NCBI GenBank assembly: GCA_023078555.1
Contig: CM041196.1
Location: 5,033,658-5,097,657, forward strand
Source of the DNA: Ulva prolifera
Lineage: Eukaryota > Chlorophyta > Ulvophyceae > Ulvales > Ulvaceae
Length of the DNA stretch: 64,000 bases
Direction of reading: 5' to 3'
The first letter of the stretch is position 1. Every line of letters starts with the position of its first letter. A program made the position numbers and the translations under genes. The notes below the pieces were generated by a model. That model made no database searches. It saw only the letters and a program-made list of their open reading frames with translations, and had not been told where the DNA came from. Positions 33,887 to 45,457 of this stretch are shown here, one piece after another.

Positions 33887-35587
33887 CGGCTGCCCTGCTA
33901 CAGGAGCATATCTGGGAGGGTGCTGTGGCCGTAGCGTCGGAAACACAGATATCATTGGCCTGGTGGCCTATGTGCAGCAACTTTGATGTTGAACGTCCAG
34001 GCTGATGTGCCGTAGCGTCCTTTGAGGAGGTGTCACGCGGTTCCGCCTGGGCTGGCGTGCCTGTCAGCCAGTCCAGGCATGGGTCTGCTCTTAGCGCACA
34101 CCAGCAGGTGCCCAGCCACCGTTAACGGGACAACAGGTGTCCGCAATCATGGCGGTCAGAAGTGTGAGGAGTTGAACACCGTCGGAGACCACTGCCCGAT
34201 CGATGCCTCAGCAATTTCCGCAGTAGGCTTGGGGATACTTCCTCAGCACTCTGTCCCGACGGGCTGTACGCGGTCATGCATTGATCAGCAGTGTGAGACA
34301 CTGCAGCTAGCTCTGCTCGAAGCAAATGCTGCCCTGGACCATGGTTTTCTTACGATGACTGTGCAGCAAAGCCTGTGCGAAGCACTACAGTGCCGGTGAT
34401 GTGGCATTTTGATAACAGGGTGCAGATGGCAGATTGCTGTTACGCCAGAAGTATCCAAAGTGTTTGAGAGTACTGTAACTGAAGGCATTTGCGGATATTT
34501 ACACCTCTGCTATGTCAAATCAGGCCCAAATTGCCTGATATGTGGGCTCACCTTCGGCTGTGTGCTGGCGCAGGATGCTTCAGTTCATATTTTCATTGGG
34601 TCTATGACTTGCTTGCATGACATGTTTGGTGTTCAGAGGTAGCAAGCGTTCACAATGGCGCAGTAACAAGTGTGTTATGTACATGAGTCATTGCACTGTC
34701 TTACTGCGGTAGATTTCAGCATACCACCACTCCCTTGTTTACCCGGGTGAATGCAGTGTGCCCCTCAGCTCACTTTACACATTTTGGCCATGAGGCGGCT
34801 CTGTCAACATAGACGGTGAATGAGCCCCGTGTGCACTGGGCACAGTGACTGCGGCAGCATGTGATGTCAACATAAAAACAACACGCTAATCTGCACGTCA
34901 CATTGGCGGTCGCCTTGATGCCATTCGCTGCAGCTGCTGCCAGGCTACCTCGTTATCTCGAGTACTGGAGCTCTGCGCTGCTGTGTGTCTGCGATGCCAT
35001 CCAGCCTAGCACTGCCTGGCACTGTTACCTGAGCACGTTAGTTTAATCAGGCAAATGCCACAGGTTAACGTCGGATTTCGACTCAGTAACTCTATTCGTT
35101 ATCTCGTGTAAGCTTGACCTTTTGATCCCTAGTGCATCACACCTGCACACTAGTATGACCATGGAATCCTGGCCTGCTTCACTCATTGAACAGTGGATGG
35201 CCACTGTCCGTCTGTGGCTTAGAATTTTCCATTCCCAGCACGTTTAGCCTTGCGAGTAGTGATTTCAGCCAAGCATATTAGGTGAATATCCCAGACTCCA
35301 AGCACTTCAGCAAGGCGCCGCCGCCCCACGTGACAGAGCGACCACCCCAATCCGACCCTCCAGACTACCACATCAACTCACCACCACCTGCTCGAACACA
35401 CATGTCTGCCCATCGGAACGCAGATGAAGTGCGGATGTTCAATCTGTAGAGTGGCATTCACTTGCCATGGCTGGTATCCCAACAAGTGGTTCAGTCAACC
35501 CGTTGTCGCCTTACTCCTCTGCTACATTGATTTGACTATGTACCACACTTCTGTACCGCCTGCTGCAAGTCACATGCGGCTGCGCAC
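33887..35587. other. Intergenic stretch, no supported gene
   Basis: Several ORFs up to 125 codons lack support. A downstream exon of the minus-strand gene starting at 35677 may lie at about 35443-35402 (IEHPHFICVPMGRH, acceptor CTACAG, donor GTGTGT, phase 0), at low confidence. Confidence 0.35.
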
Positions 35588-35677
35588 CCTTTTCTTAGTG
35601 TTGTCAATGTCCAGCACGCCAGTCATTGCAAGCACCCCAAACCCAGACTCGCTGGAGAGTTGCTCGAAGGCTGCCAT
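35588..35677 (-). CDS. Hypothetical protein, first exon
   Basis: An ATG at 35677 opens MAAFEQLSSESGFGVLAMTG, followed by VLDIDNTKKR, then a GTGCGC donor in phase 0, the most used donor type in this window. The 30 residues look like the start of a small alpha/beta protein. I do not recognise the family. The candidate second exon is described in the gap at 33887-35587. A long plus-strand ORF over the same bases is treated as a shadow because its product lacks motifs. Confidence 0.4.
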
Positions 35678-36278
35678 GCTTGCAGAGTACACATACGCGA
35701 CACACCTATTCATCCCTGCCATCACAGCACGCAGTTCACTCACCGTTGTGATTACAAAATGTTCGTTGGCATCTCTACACAGCGTGCATACGCTGATTCA
35801 CTGTGATAATCAGTGCGAGAACGGGTGCACTGGACAGTTGATGTGAAACTCTCATCTTGTGCACCAGTATATATACTATCATTGAATACTTTATCAACAT
35901 GCATCATGGCACTCACTTGCTATTCTGAAATGATCGTGTAAGCTGCATCGTAGGAGTTGCACAGGCTTCATATCGACGGGTGAGCCCGAGCCTGGCACAA
36001 ATCAGTCTACATACATAGTGAGCCTGTGGGGTGCACCAAGTGAGTCATGAAACTCGATGAGCAAATAACCTGCAACCAGCTACTGTCTACTTCTTGTCAT
36101 CCGCGTACGTGTTGCAACCGGGCCGTGGCACAGGCTCAAGCGTGGAGTGGCACTTTCGAAGAAGAAACGTGGTATGCAAATATCTTCTGAGCAGTATCAG
36201 TGCTGCAAGTAGCCAGGAACTTGCTCGTAACGGCAATTCATCTGCAGCAGTAGCCTTGACTACGGCTGGCGAACAGCA
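35678..36278. other. Intergenic stretch, no supported gene
   Basis: Presumed 5' region of the minus-strand hypothetical gene and 3' region of the coiled-coil gene. No ORF with support is present. Confidence 0.4.
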
Positions 36279-36590
36279 CTAGATGGGCTTTTTCACCTCA
36301 GGGGCTTGCGATTCCAACGCTGCCAATCGTGCACGCTGCTTGCTTATTGTAACGATGTTTTCCTGCATAATATTTTTCTCTGGTTGCAAAAGTCCCGGAA
36401 GGGGTCATCAACCTGGCCATCAGGCACAACTGTTTACCTGTATAGCTTCTTTATACACAGGATCAGGATCGGCCACAAGAGCATCCCTCAAGTCGTCGAC
36501 GGACTTTTCCAGGTGTGCAACCGAATTTCTCAGAGTTTTGATTTCTTCATCGTTCAAGAGGGCTTGTTCTTGGGTGTTGGGGCCGGTCAT
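36279..36590 (-). CDS. Small coiled-coil protein (78 residues)
   Basis: Model complement(join(36279..36362,36438..36590)), with a 75-bp phase-0 intron (ATACAG|GTAAAC to TTATGCAG|GAAAAC). The product opens MTGPNTQEQALLNDEEIKTL, continues through an amphipathic helix (VAHLEKSVDDLRDALVADPD) and, after the junction, KEAIQENIVTISKQRARLAAL, ending VKKPI. The pattern (Leu heptads, an acidic DPDP turn, then a conserved-looking EAIxEN) suggests a two-helix hairpin such as a small chaperone or assembly factor. I cannot name the family with confidence. Both splice sites are strong and the second exon exactly continues the helix, so the gene itself is well supported. Confidence 0.65.
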
Positions 36591-37147
36591 GGCGTCAGTG
36601 TGCAGTCGAGGGTGAATCGAACTGTATAAATCACGACTGATCACTACTGCCCGAATCAGTGATGCAGCAGATTCTTCTAGGCGTCTGCAACATTACACCA
36701 GTTGCAGATTTGTCCTGTGCTTGCGTTCGACAATTCGGCAGCTGACCCTGCGATATGCTGAGCAGTGGTACTGACTGAACGTCAGTCATCGCGATCAAGG
36801 CATGTCTGATACACACTAGATGTATAGTGCAGGGAGACAATCACGCACACCATGACGCCCATGCTATCATAGCTTCATCTTGAGCATGGGGAGATGAAAA
36901 CTCGAACCGGCCTTCATGCATGCACAGTTGTCGGACACGGGCCGGGCAGCTACACGATGTTGATCTGCACATCTGCACGTGTCGTGGTCTCAAACGCGCA
37001 CTGCCAGGATTTATCAATTCTGAAGCAGCTTGGAGCATCTTCTATTCGAGATTTGTTTGACACCTTGGATTTGGGATGGAGGGCATGCCACATGTTTTGG
37101 CGTTTCCCTGCACAGAGGTTTTCGGACCGCTCTGACAGCGTATCGAA
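36591..37147. other. Divergent intergenic region
   Basis: Lies between the divergent coiled-coil (-) and ArfGAP (+) starts and presumably holds both promoters. ORFs are short and unsupported. Confidence 0.45.
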
Positions 37148-40100
37148 ATGATAGCGCCTGCACTGTTGGAAAAGCGTATTAAAGCCGAGCTTGCGTCACT
37201 GCAGCGGCTCAACAAGTCTTGCTTCAATTGCGGAGGCCTGGTGCGCTCTCAGTATCGTCTCACCTTCACTCCTGCGCAAGACTGGGCTACACATGCGCGG
37301 GAAATTGTCACCCGGTCGCATGTCTGCGTGGTGGGGAGTGCATGGCATGTTTTGAGTCCACTGGCGGTGCCTGTTGGCGGGTGTCAGACGAACACCTGTC
37401 GGTTCCCTCGCCGTCCGGAAATGACTGGACGAACAGGTACACATAGCACACCCGGACGTCGATGCAAGGCACATTCGTGAAGTCCATGATCTGTCTCTTA
37501 CCATGCGGATCTGTTCGTGTGCTCAGGTTCGCTGAGGGCGAGCAACACCTGCTTCATCGTCGCGTTTGTTCTGTCCAAGCCAGGAGCACGCTTACACCAC
37601 AATCGACTGCCGAAAATGAGGCATAGGCATATGCCCCACCACAGTCGTTGGCATGCAGGTCACATATGCCATATTCCCGGTGGGCATTACCGTATGTGCT
37701 ACGTGCTCCAACCTGCAGTGCGCTTCTGGCCCCAACTGCTATGAACTGTGCAGAATGTCAGCCTTGCAAAGCGACCCTGCCTGATGCACATGTCATCATC
37801 TTTGAGAAAGGAAGCCATGCTCACTTTCGATGTCATTGCCTCGAGTCTGGTCGGTTGTGCAGCAGCATATTCGATGCCCGCCCGGCATCCGTGCAGCTGC
37901 AGCCTGCGTATTTGGGTGACGTCATGGACTTCAGAAGGGAGTCATGCTGTTCTTGTTCCACCCTTAATTGCTCTGTAGCTGAAAACGTAACGATGACGCG
38001 TAGATTACGCCACTGAAGCTTTTGGTAACAGCCCTTTGCTTGTACAGTCGCCAAGTTGGCCACTTAGCGAAAGGTTTCGGCACGTCGACGTTCACGAAAC
38101 AGGACATTGCCAAGCTCAAGCAGATTGGGAATGAGGTGTGACTGAAGCCGATCATTACCTCCAGGCGAGGTAGCTTGCCCTGTGGTGATTTCATCTTCTG
38201 CAGCTAGCGCACAGGAATGGTGCTATGCAGAACGCAAGATTCATTTGGCTGGCTAAGATGTCATCAAGCGAATCACCGCCTGGCTGTGGGTGCGATGCTG
38301 CTTCTGCCTTTTGCTCAGGTTGCATGTGCACATGTCTCCTCCTGACGTCAGGCTCGGACCTGTTGGCGGTGGATGTCTTGCGCATGTCCGGAGCAATTCT
38401 CACTGCACTCAGATTCAATCTGCTTTTGCAGGGACGTGTCAGCTTGTAGGGACTGGATCCAAACCGTCTTCATCACCCAGAAGTACTACGACTCCGCCAG
38501 GGCGTCAGAGCTTGCGAAGCGCATCCCTGGCAACATTGCTACACAGTAAGCCCCAACTTCTGCGATGCCTCCAGCTTGCAAGTACTGCATCTGTGGCTCC
38601 TCGGGGTCCTGAGGCCGATGCCATTGTGGGTGAGGCATGCGAGCCATGTGCCTGCAGCCATCTTCACTGTACACCGGGCATCTCCACCGCAGGCACTGTT
38701 TACGACAGCACGGCCACAGTGAATCCGCGTCATAATATCCCGATCCTACCAAAGCACGGTTGCCATCTCCATCTTATGGCTCTGGCTCAATTGCCCAGGA
38801 ACCACACGGCCTTATCAGGTCCGGGCTTGTGACATGTGGGCACGTTGTTGCAGGGCATCGGTAGACCGCAGAAGCGAAGCCGGCTCGATCATCCGCCTGG
38901 CTCCCCCGCCTCCCCCGGCGCGCCAGATCTCAACCGGCGCGGCAGCTCTCCGGCAGAACACCACGTCGACCTCCTCTGCAACCGCGCTGCACTCCGCAGT
39001 GACTGTCGACGACGATTACAGCCTCGCGCCGTCTGCACTGCCCGCAAAGCGCAGCCATTCCGCACAGACCACCGCTACCTCTGCTCCCACCCGCACTGAC
39101 CCACCCGCCGGCAGCGCCGTGAAGCCGCCACCCCGCCGCAATGGAGCTGCGGTCGCAGGCGGAATGCCGGTAGACACCGGCAACTCCGACGTAGCATCCA
39201 GCAGCCCTCTGGCTGCGAAGCAGGACAGCCAGCTGCAGTTGCCTCCAGCCGCGACGTCTGGTGGGAAGTCTGCTGTTGCGGCCGAGGGTGCGGCTTCCTC
39301 TGCAGCGGCAACTGATGGCGCCGCGCCGGCCAGCATGGCACAGGCGGCCGGGGACCTGCTGGGCGGGCCGGCAGCGGGGCCGCCGCCTGCGCCGCCGCCA
39401 GTGCTGGACCCATTTATGATGCTGTCCCCCGCGCCAGCCTCCGGCGCTGCGGCGGCACCTGTGTTCGACCCATTTGCCCAGGAGGCGGCCGCGGGCACAG
39501 CGGCGTCCAGGACGGAGCCATCGCCAGAGCAGCCACCTTCAGCTGCCGCACCTGAGGCGGCCCTGGGAGGCGCGCCGGTGGCGGCGTCGTCAGACGGCAG
39601 CACAGCGACGCTGGGCAAGGTTGCCACGGCGGGGGGAGCAAAGCAGGAGTGCCATGGGCCGCTCGTGGCTGAAGCGCCAGCAATGACGTCGCCGATGTCG
39701 ACGCCCATCGCGGCGATGGGTGGCAGTGGGGGCATTGGGATGGACATGCCCAGTCTGCCTGGGGCTGGCATGCCGGTGGCGGCCACGGGCGGGCCGTTCA
39801 CCACCGCGCCGGCGCCCTGGGCGGGCGGGCGGCCCCCGTCCCCCGTGACCGTGGCAGCCGGCGTCACTGGGGCGTCATCGGCGGAAGGTCCGACCCCGGG
39901 AGTGTCGGCGGCTGGGGCCACGGCCGGGTGGGGGATGCCGGCAGCACGGCCGCCGCTCGCGGCGGGGATGTTCTCCGCCCCGCAGGCGCCCGTTGGCGGC
40001 CCTCCGGTGCCGCATGCTGCTCCCGGCTGGCAGGCCGCTGCTCCGTGGGGGGCTTACCCGCCTGGCCCAGCTCCAGGGGCTCAGCCGTACGGCCAGCAGA

Positions 40101-40594
40101 CGTTTGGGGGAGCCACATGCGCTTTCCCAGGTGCGTACCCAGGTGGTTACACCGGCGGATACACCGGTGGTTACACCGGCGGTTACACCAGTGGTTATAC
40201 CGGTGGTTATACTGGTGGGTACACGGGTGGGCACACTGGAGGCGCTGCCGGAGGCTATACTGGCGGCTACGGCGTGTACCCAGGAGGTCAGCCTCCCGGA
40301 GCTGTGCCGGGGTATAACCCTCATGGCGCGGCTGCGTGGGGTTCGCAAGCGCAGTTCAGCGCTGGCGTGTCTGGGTCGTACCCAGTGCAGCCCCATGAGG
40401 ATGCACCACCCGGATATGGTGGCCATGGGCATTTGGCGCCGGTGCAGCAGGGCGCGGGGGTGGCGGGAGGTGGTGTGGGTGGCAACCCGTTCGCCACTGC
40501 GATGGCCGCTCCTGTGCCAGGCCCTGATGGGCTTGTGGCGGCGATGGGTGCAGTTCATTTGCAGCCTGGCAGCGGCGGGTCCGCTGCACGGTAG
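37148..40594 (+). CDS. ArfGAP domain protein, AGFG/AGD14-like
   Basis: Model join(37148..37240,37659..37717,38048..38135,38231..38289,38432..38545,38854..40594), 717 residues, with every junction in phase. The N-terminal 125 residues form an ArfGAP zinc-finger domain: LQRLNKSCFNCGGL, VTYAIFPVGITVCATCSNLH, RQVGHLAKGFGTSTFTKQDI, ARFIWLAKM, DWIQTVFITQKYY. The zinc ligands are C-x2-C-x15-C-x2-C followed by x4-Arg, the GAP arginine finger. The FTKQDI and QKYY parts match AGFG (Rab/Rev-interacting) and plant AGD14 proteins. ArfGAPs stimulate GTP hydrolysis on Arf during vesicle trafficking. The remaining 590 residues are low complexity (Ala, Pro, Gly), with DPFMML, DPFAQEA and NPFATA motifs as in adaptor-binding tails, and a YTGG repeat array. 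The fourth exon's donor (38290) and fifth exon's acceptor (38431 rather than 38449) are choices. Confidence 0.8.
40137..40275 (+). repeat. 12-bp tandem repeat coding YTGG
   Basis: Eight to ten units of GGTTACACCGGC type encode a run of Tyr-Thr-Gly-Gly with one Ser and one His substitution in the ArfGAP tail. Codon third positions vary between units, so the repeat is under some protein-level constraint or is not very recent. Confidence 0.9.
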
Positions 40595-41140
40595 CTCTGA
40601 GAAGCGCTATCAGGCATCGTTTTGCCTGAGTTGCTGCAGGCGTGCGGCGAATGAGCACGACCGCGCGATCGTGCCACACGCACAGCCGGGTATCTCAGCT
40701 GGGGCATCGCTGCAGGGCAGATTGCTGCAACGCTGGGTAGGATGTCCAGTTATATATTGTGTGCGTTTGCACTTTGACAAACAGGTGCATGCCAGACGCT
40801 GGGGCAGCTGGCAGCTGACTATGCTTTGTCCATTGGTTGCATGTCGCAGTAGACTGTCGTTGGGAGAAACAGGAGCAGATGCGGTACATAAGGCCGGAAT
40901 GTTGAGTCATGTGGGGGATGTTGTGATGCTAGTCTGAGCTGGGCAGTGCTTTTGCTTGCCCTGTAGTGCGTGACGAGCTGTCTGCTGTGGTGAGAGTGCA
41001 CGCCAGGCACAGCGCTGTGGCAGCGGCAACAGAGACGTTGCCCTGAGGTGCATGCGCTGTGGCATCACGATTGTGGGTACTCAGCCCTAGGAGCGGTGGC
41101 GTGAGAGGCTGCCTTGGCGCGAGAGGGTGTGGGTGGTAGA
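40595..41140. other. Convergent intergenic region
   Basis: Presumed 3' ends of the ArfGAP gene (+) and the unidentified gene ending at 41141 (-). No gene is seen. Confidence 0.5.
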
Positions 41141-42856
41141 CTACAGGAAAATGGTAGCAGTTTCAATGATGGCATGCCAATGAGCTGGCATTACGTGGTG
41201 GTTCATTACTGCTGCAGCAGCCCACAGGTGTTCAAGTTCTTTCTTCTCTTGCGTGGGTGAGCCGTTAGGACTATCAGCCCGGCTGATGTTGCTGGACTCA
41301 GTCGGAAAAATGAGCATTTGGCGTAACCTGCACACATACCGTGTGGATCGTGTACATGGAATCATTTCATGTCGAACTGCATGTGATGGGCAATGTGCAC
41401 TCAGACTCGATCGTTGTTCACTGCGTCGCATCCTCTGGCAGGCTGCACAGTGTGTGCCTCACCACAATCCAGGGTCACATTGCTCATGTATCAGTTCTGT
41501 CATCATGGTGCACTGCGGTGTGCTCTGGTCAGACCTATTGCACGCTGACGGCCCGGGTAAGGCATGAGACACACATAACGCTCCCCTCTAAGTTGTCAAG
41601 AGATATATTCGTATCATCGTGCTGCATTGTCACCGATGATGCGCGTCTGCATGAATAGATGTGCTACCAGCTGTCAGAACATGCCTGTGTTTCAATTATG
41701 TGCCATCGTACTTCATCTTCAGAAGGTCTCCGAAAACAGTAACAGTGCTTGTCTATCATGAACAGCAGATCGGCATTGGTACATGTGCCGACGTCCAGAT
41801 TGACCACGTACAGCAAGCGCACAGTATGGAGCACTGCTATGGTCAACTGAGCTATTGATGACGTGTGTGTACAAGGAGGAACCTTTGTCGCTGGATTGCT
41901 TTTGCGTGCTGTGAACGTTTTGTTTGCGTGTTCTCGAAGCGACGGCCGGCATGCCGCACGCCGCATTCGTGGCTCACGGGCCGCTCAGTCTACCAACCCT
42001 CGGGCGCGCAAGCACTGTCGGCCCATGTCGCCTTTAAAGCGAAGGAAACAATTACAAGGCGTTGTATCTGCACAGATTCCACGATTGCCACCTGCCCCAC
42101 CGCGCAGAGCACTGTCCACGCGCTGCAATTGCAAACCAGGCTGTCGTCTCGCTTCACAAGCTTCGTACACTGCTCTCCATAGACAGGTGTGCATATGCCC
42201 CTCCAGTACCTTGCCATGCTATGTATGCTCTCGCTATGAGAGCCATGGCTATGAAAGTCTGTTCACGTTCGTCGGTACCCTCAGAATCGTGCACACGTGG
42301 CCAACTACTGGAGTCAACAACCTGCAGGGATGGCGTGTCGCGCGGTGCTGACATCTGTACGAACAGCTCTCGTACCTGTGAGGCAGATCAAGTGCGTTCT
42401 GTGTTCATGATCACGACACTACTGTGCTGCACCAGTCACGCCTCGAAATAGTTCTGTTCGGTGCGTGCCTTCCTGACGGGACCTCTGGCGGTCAATGTAC
42501 TGCATCCCGGATATTTCACATGAACTGAAGCGCTAACGCGCTTTGGTGAGATTGCGTTCCTGTCTCTGTGCCGCTCGAGCGATCTGCTGCTGTTCAGTCT
42601 CTCGTTCGATGCGAGCACACGTGCAATGCTGCACTGTGTGTGCTCCAAAAGCAGGATGGCCTGCCACATATCTGCTGCACAGTGTGTTCTGCCGATGGCA
42701 GCCCCCGTGACCGGCTTCCGATATGACTTGCAGCGTTCGTCCCGCTCCTTACCAGAGTTGCCGTCGTCAAGTGGCCGCCGCTTACCGACAGGCTTTCAAG
42801 ATAGTATCTAGCTCGTCAAAAAGGCAGGTGGCATCGATGGCGAGTCGCGTGGACAT
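41141..42856 (-). CDS. Unidentified multi-exon protein
   Basis: Exons on the minus strand: 42856-42786 (MSTRLAIDATCLFDELDTIL, ends CG|GTAAGC), 42674-about 42540 (RYVAGHPAFGAHTV, ERETEQQQIARAAQRQERNL), 42499-42440 (YIDRQRSRQEGTHRTELFRG), 42375-42210 (VRELFVQMSAP, EREQTFIAMALIARAYIAWQ), 42122-42092 and 41327-41141 (LRQMLIFPTESSN, HLWAAAAVMNHHVMPAHWHA, stop TAG). Phases agree at every junction except exon 2 to 3. There only a 42-bp GC-AG intron would keep the frame, so an indel or an unrecognised exon is possible. The protein is Gln/Arg-rich and helical in the middle, with a hydrophobic Ala/His C-terminus. I do not recognise the family. Its start overlaps a candidate first exon of the aminopeptidase on the other strand. 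Confidence 0.5.
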
Positions 42857-42977
42857 TTCTCAGGTTTGACCTTTTTCACATCGTGCTAGACTTGATCCTA
42901 CCTAGGCACGCACACGCCCGATCTTGCGTAGAGGCTGAGCTATCTGTGACACGTATAACAATATCTAGTGTTTGTAG

Positions 42978-45457
42978 GCGCCATACGAGCCCGAGACCTG
43001 CCCACAAATCCTTGACTTGGATGATACATCCGATTGGCAGGGTGGCATGCGGGCAATCGGCGTGTTCGAGGACTCCTTCAAGGTCGAAGGTGTGATGCTA
43101 TGTATTGTGTAGCTCTGCACATGTCCGCAATTGCGATTGAGCCCTCCAAAATTTTCACCACATGGTGCAGGTGAGAGTGCCACACTCGGAGAAGAGCTCA
43201 GTGCCATGGCAGATGGCAAGTCCGAGGCGCTCATAGACCTCCTAGTACTAGGTGACTTCAAGGCCGCGAAGGTGTGCACCCAGGCTCGTGGCCTCCCAGG
43301 AAAGGCACACCTGCTTGGTTTAGGGAGGCTTTGGGACATTGTGCATGTCGGTGACTATGAATGTCGGTGCCATACAGGGCACGACCGCGACTGTTTACGT
43401 CGGTGGCTCAGCAAAGTTTCTCACACTTGTGGGCCTGGGCAAGGGGGAAGCTCTCAGCAAGCCGGCGCGTGGTCCGTCGGCTTTCCAAGCTGCAGGGAAG
43501 GCATTGGTTGCTGCCTGCAAGACTTACAAGTGCAAGACAGCAGCCCTGTCCTTCGTCAAGCTCCCTGAGGATGCAACTGTCACACAAGAGAAGATAGTGC
43601 AGGTGCATGTCGCACCGGTTGAGTTTGCCTGTCCTGCTTCCTCTGCCCAGCGAGTTGACATGCTCAACCTGACGGGGCTGGTGTCGGATCCCTTTGACCC
43701 TGCGGCGCTCGAGTCCATCACGTCATCTTGTTCCATACACCTCGAGCATGCTGTTCCGTCTGTGTACCACTTGGTGACGAAGGAGCCGTACTCAGACTTG
43801 ACGCGTACCCGGGCACCTTGCTCAGCCGCCGTCCTTCGAGCTGTTCATGCAGCGATTGATAAGTGTACACAGAGCTAGCCTCTCGGCTATTGTGTATGGC
43901 TGAATGTGCCCGCTCTGCAGCTGCTCAGGTAAGGCTGCCGGGGGCCATGGTACACGCCCGACATCCCACGCAGCTGCAGGCATTATGTCATATGCGCCTA
44001 TCGCCTGGAGCCCCACGAGGCATCCACGTGACCCCCCAACCCCACTCATGCAGGACGTCTCGTACGGCATCGTCACCGGGGCCATCGAGGACACCCGCTT
44101 CAAGTCCGAGCCGCCGCCGCCGGAGGGCGCCGACGCGCCGCCCCCGAAATATGCGCTCGAGTCAGTCGCGCTGCCAGGCGGCGGCGACACCGCCGGCGCC
44201 GCCCGCGGTGCCGCGATGGCCCGTGGCAACACGTACGCCCGCTGGCTCGTCAACGCGCCGCCCAACGTCTGCACCCCGACGTACCTTGCCGGGTCCGCCA
44301 AGGCGATCGCCGAGAAGTTCCCGGAGTGCATGAGTGTGGAGGTGCTGGAGAAGGAGGCCTGCCAGGAGATGGGCATGGGCTGCTATCTCGGCGTGGCTGA
44401 GGTACGCCGCCTCCGTCCCCCCGCCCCGTGTCACGTGCGCTGGTTTCACAACGGTCGGTAGCAGCGTGTGTCGTTGATGCGTACTGCTATGTGCCGAGGC
44501 TGTGGACCTGTCCGGGAAGCGGGTCCACTTGTGCCGGCAGTGCCCGACATGGTTCGCCCCCTCACCAAAGCGGTGCGCATCCGTATCTGATTGTTCTTGA
44601 GCCATGGCCCAGGCCAAAACTGACGCGTGTGTCCACGGTGTGCATCACCGTGTTGACGCCTGCAGTGCTCGGAGCACCCTCCACGGTTCATCCACCTGAC
44701 GTACAAGCCGGAGGGCGAGGTGAAGAAGGTCATTGCGGTCGTCGGCAAGGGCCTCACCTTCGACTCCGGGGGCTACAACCTCAAGGTCGGTGGCATGATC
44801 GAGCTGATGAAATTCGACATGGGCGGCGCCGCGGCGACGTTCGGCGCGGCGCGTGCGCTCGCCGAACTCCGCCCCGCTGGCGTCGAAGTCCACTTTATTT
44901 CCGCATCGTGCGAGAACATGATTGACGGCAAAGGCCTCCGCCCCGGCGACGTGCTGACGAGCGCGGCGGGGAAGACGGTGGAGATTGGCAACACGGACGC
45001 GGAGGGGCGGCTGACGCTGTGCGACGCGCTGTGGTTTGCGCAGGAGAAGGTGGGCGCGGAGAAGTGTGTGGACATCGCGACACTTACAGGCGCGCAGATT
45101 GTGGCGCTAGGGACGGGGATCGGGGCGGTCATGGCGCCAGAGGAGGCGGCGGCGGAGCGGGTGAAGGCGGCCGGGGGGCTGCAAGGGGAGCGGTGGTGGG
45201 AGCTGCCGCTTGAGGACGAGTACTTCGAGGCGATGGCGAGCAAGTGTGCGGATTTCAACAACATCGGCGGCCGGTTTGCGGGTACCATCACGGCGGGGCT
45301 GTTCCTGAAGCAGTTTGTGGATGGTGAGAAGATGGAGTGGGCACACCTCGACATGGCGGGCCCGGGATGGGACTTTAACGGGAAGGTGGCGACCGGGTTC
45401 GGCGCTACGACATTGGCGAACTGGGTGGAGTCCATCGCGGAGGAGGTGAACGCGTGA
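42978..45457 (+). CDS. M17 leucyl aminopeptidase (first exon not fixed)
   Basis: Model join(42978..43089,43171..43271,43378..43602,44054..44401,44666..45457), 525 residues from the first modelled codon. All phases are consistent. M17 enzymes are hexameric two-metal exopeptidases removing N-terminal residues, in plants and algae often in plastid and cytosol. The N-terminal domain shows LGDFKAAK, VYVGGSAKFLTLVGLGKGEA; then VSYGIVTGAIEDTRFKSE and LVNAPPNVCTPTYLA. The catalytic domain shows KPEGEVKKVIAVVGKGLTFDSGGY (quoted in parts: VGKGLTF, DSGGY), MKFDMGGAAA, the M17 signature NTDAEGRL, IATLTGA, and a final HLDMAGP. The metal/catalytic Lys, Asp and Glu residues of GKGLTFDSGG and NTDAEGR are all present. 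A possible start exon is 42837-42863 (MASRVDISQ, donor GTTTGA). It fits in phase but overlaps the opposite-strand gene. Length is close to the usual 500-580. Confidence 0.9.

Noticed and set aside
39016..39921. 300-codon minus-strand ORF opposite the ArfGAP tail
   Set aside because: Mirror of the Ala/Pro/Gly-rich exon; no splice signals, and the plus frame joins in phase to the ArfGAP domain.
41253..41658. Plus ORF MESFHVELHVMGNVHSDSIV... (WD-like appearance)
   Set aside because: It lies inside an intron of the minus-strand gene whose exons on both sides agree in phase, and no partner exon was found on the plus strand. Kept only as a weak possibility.
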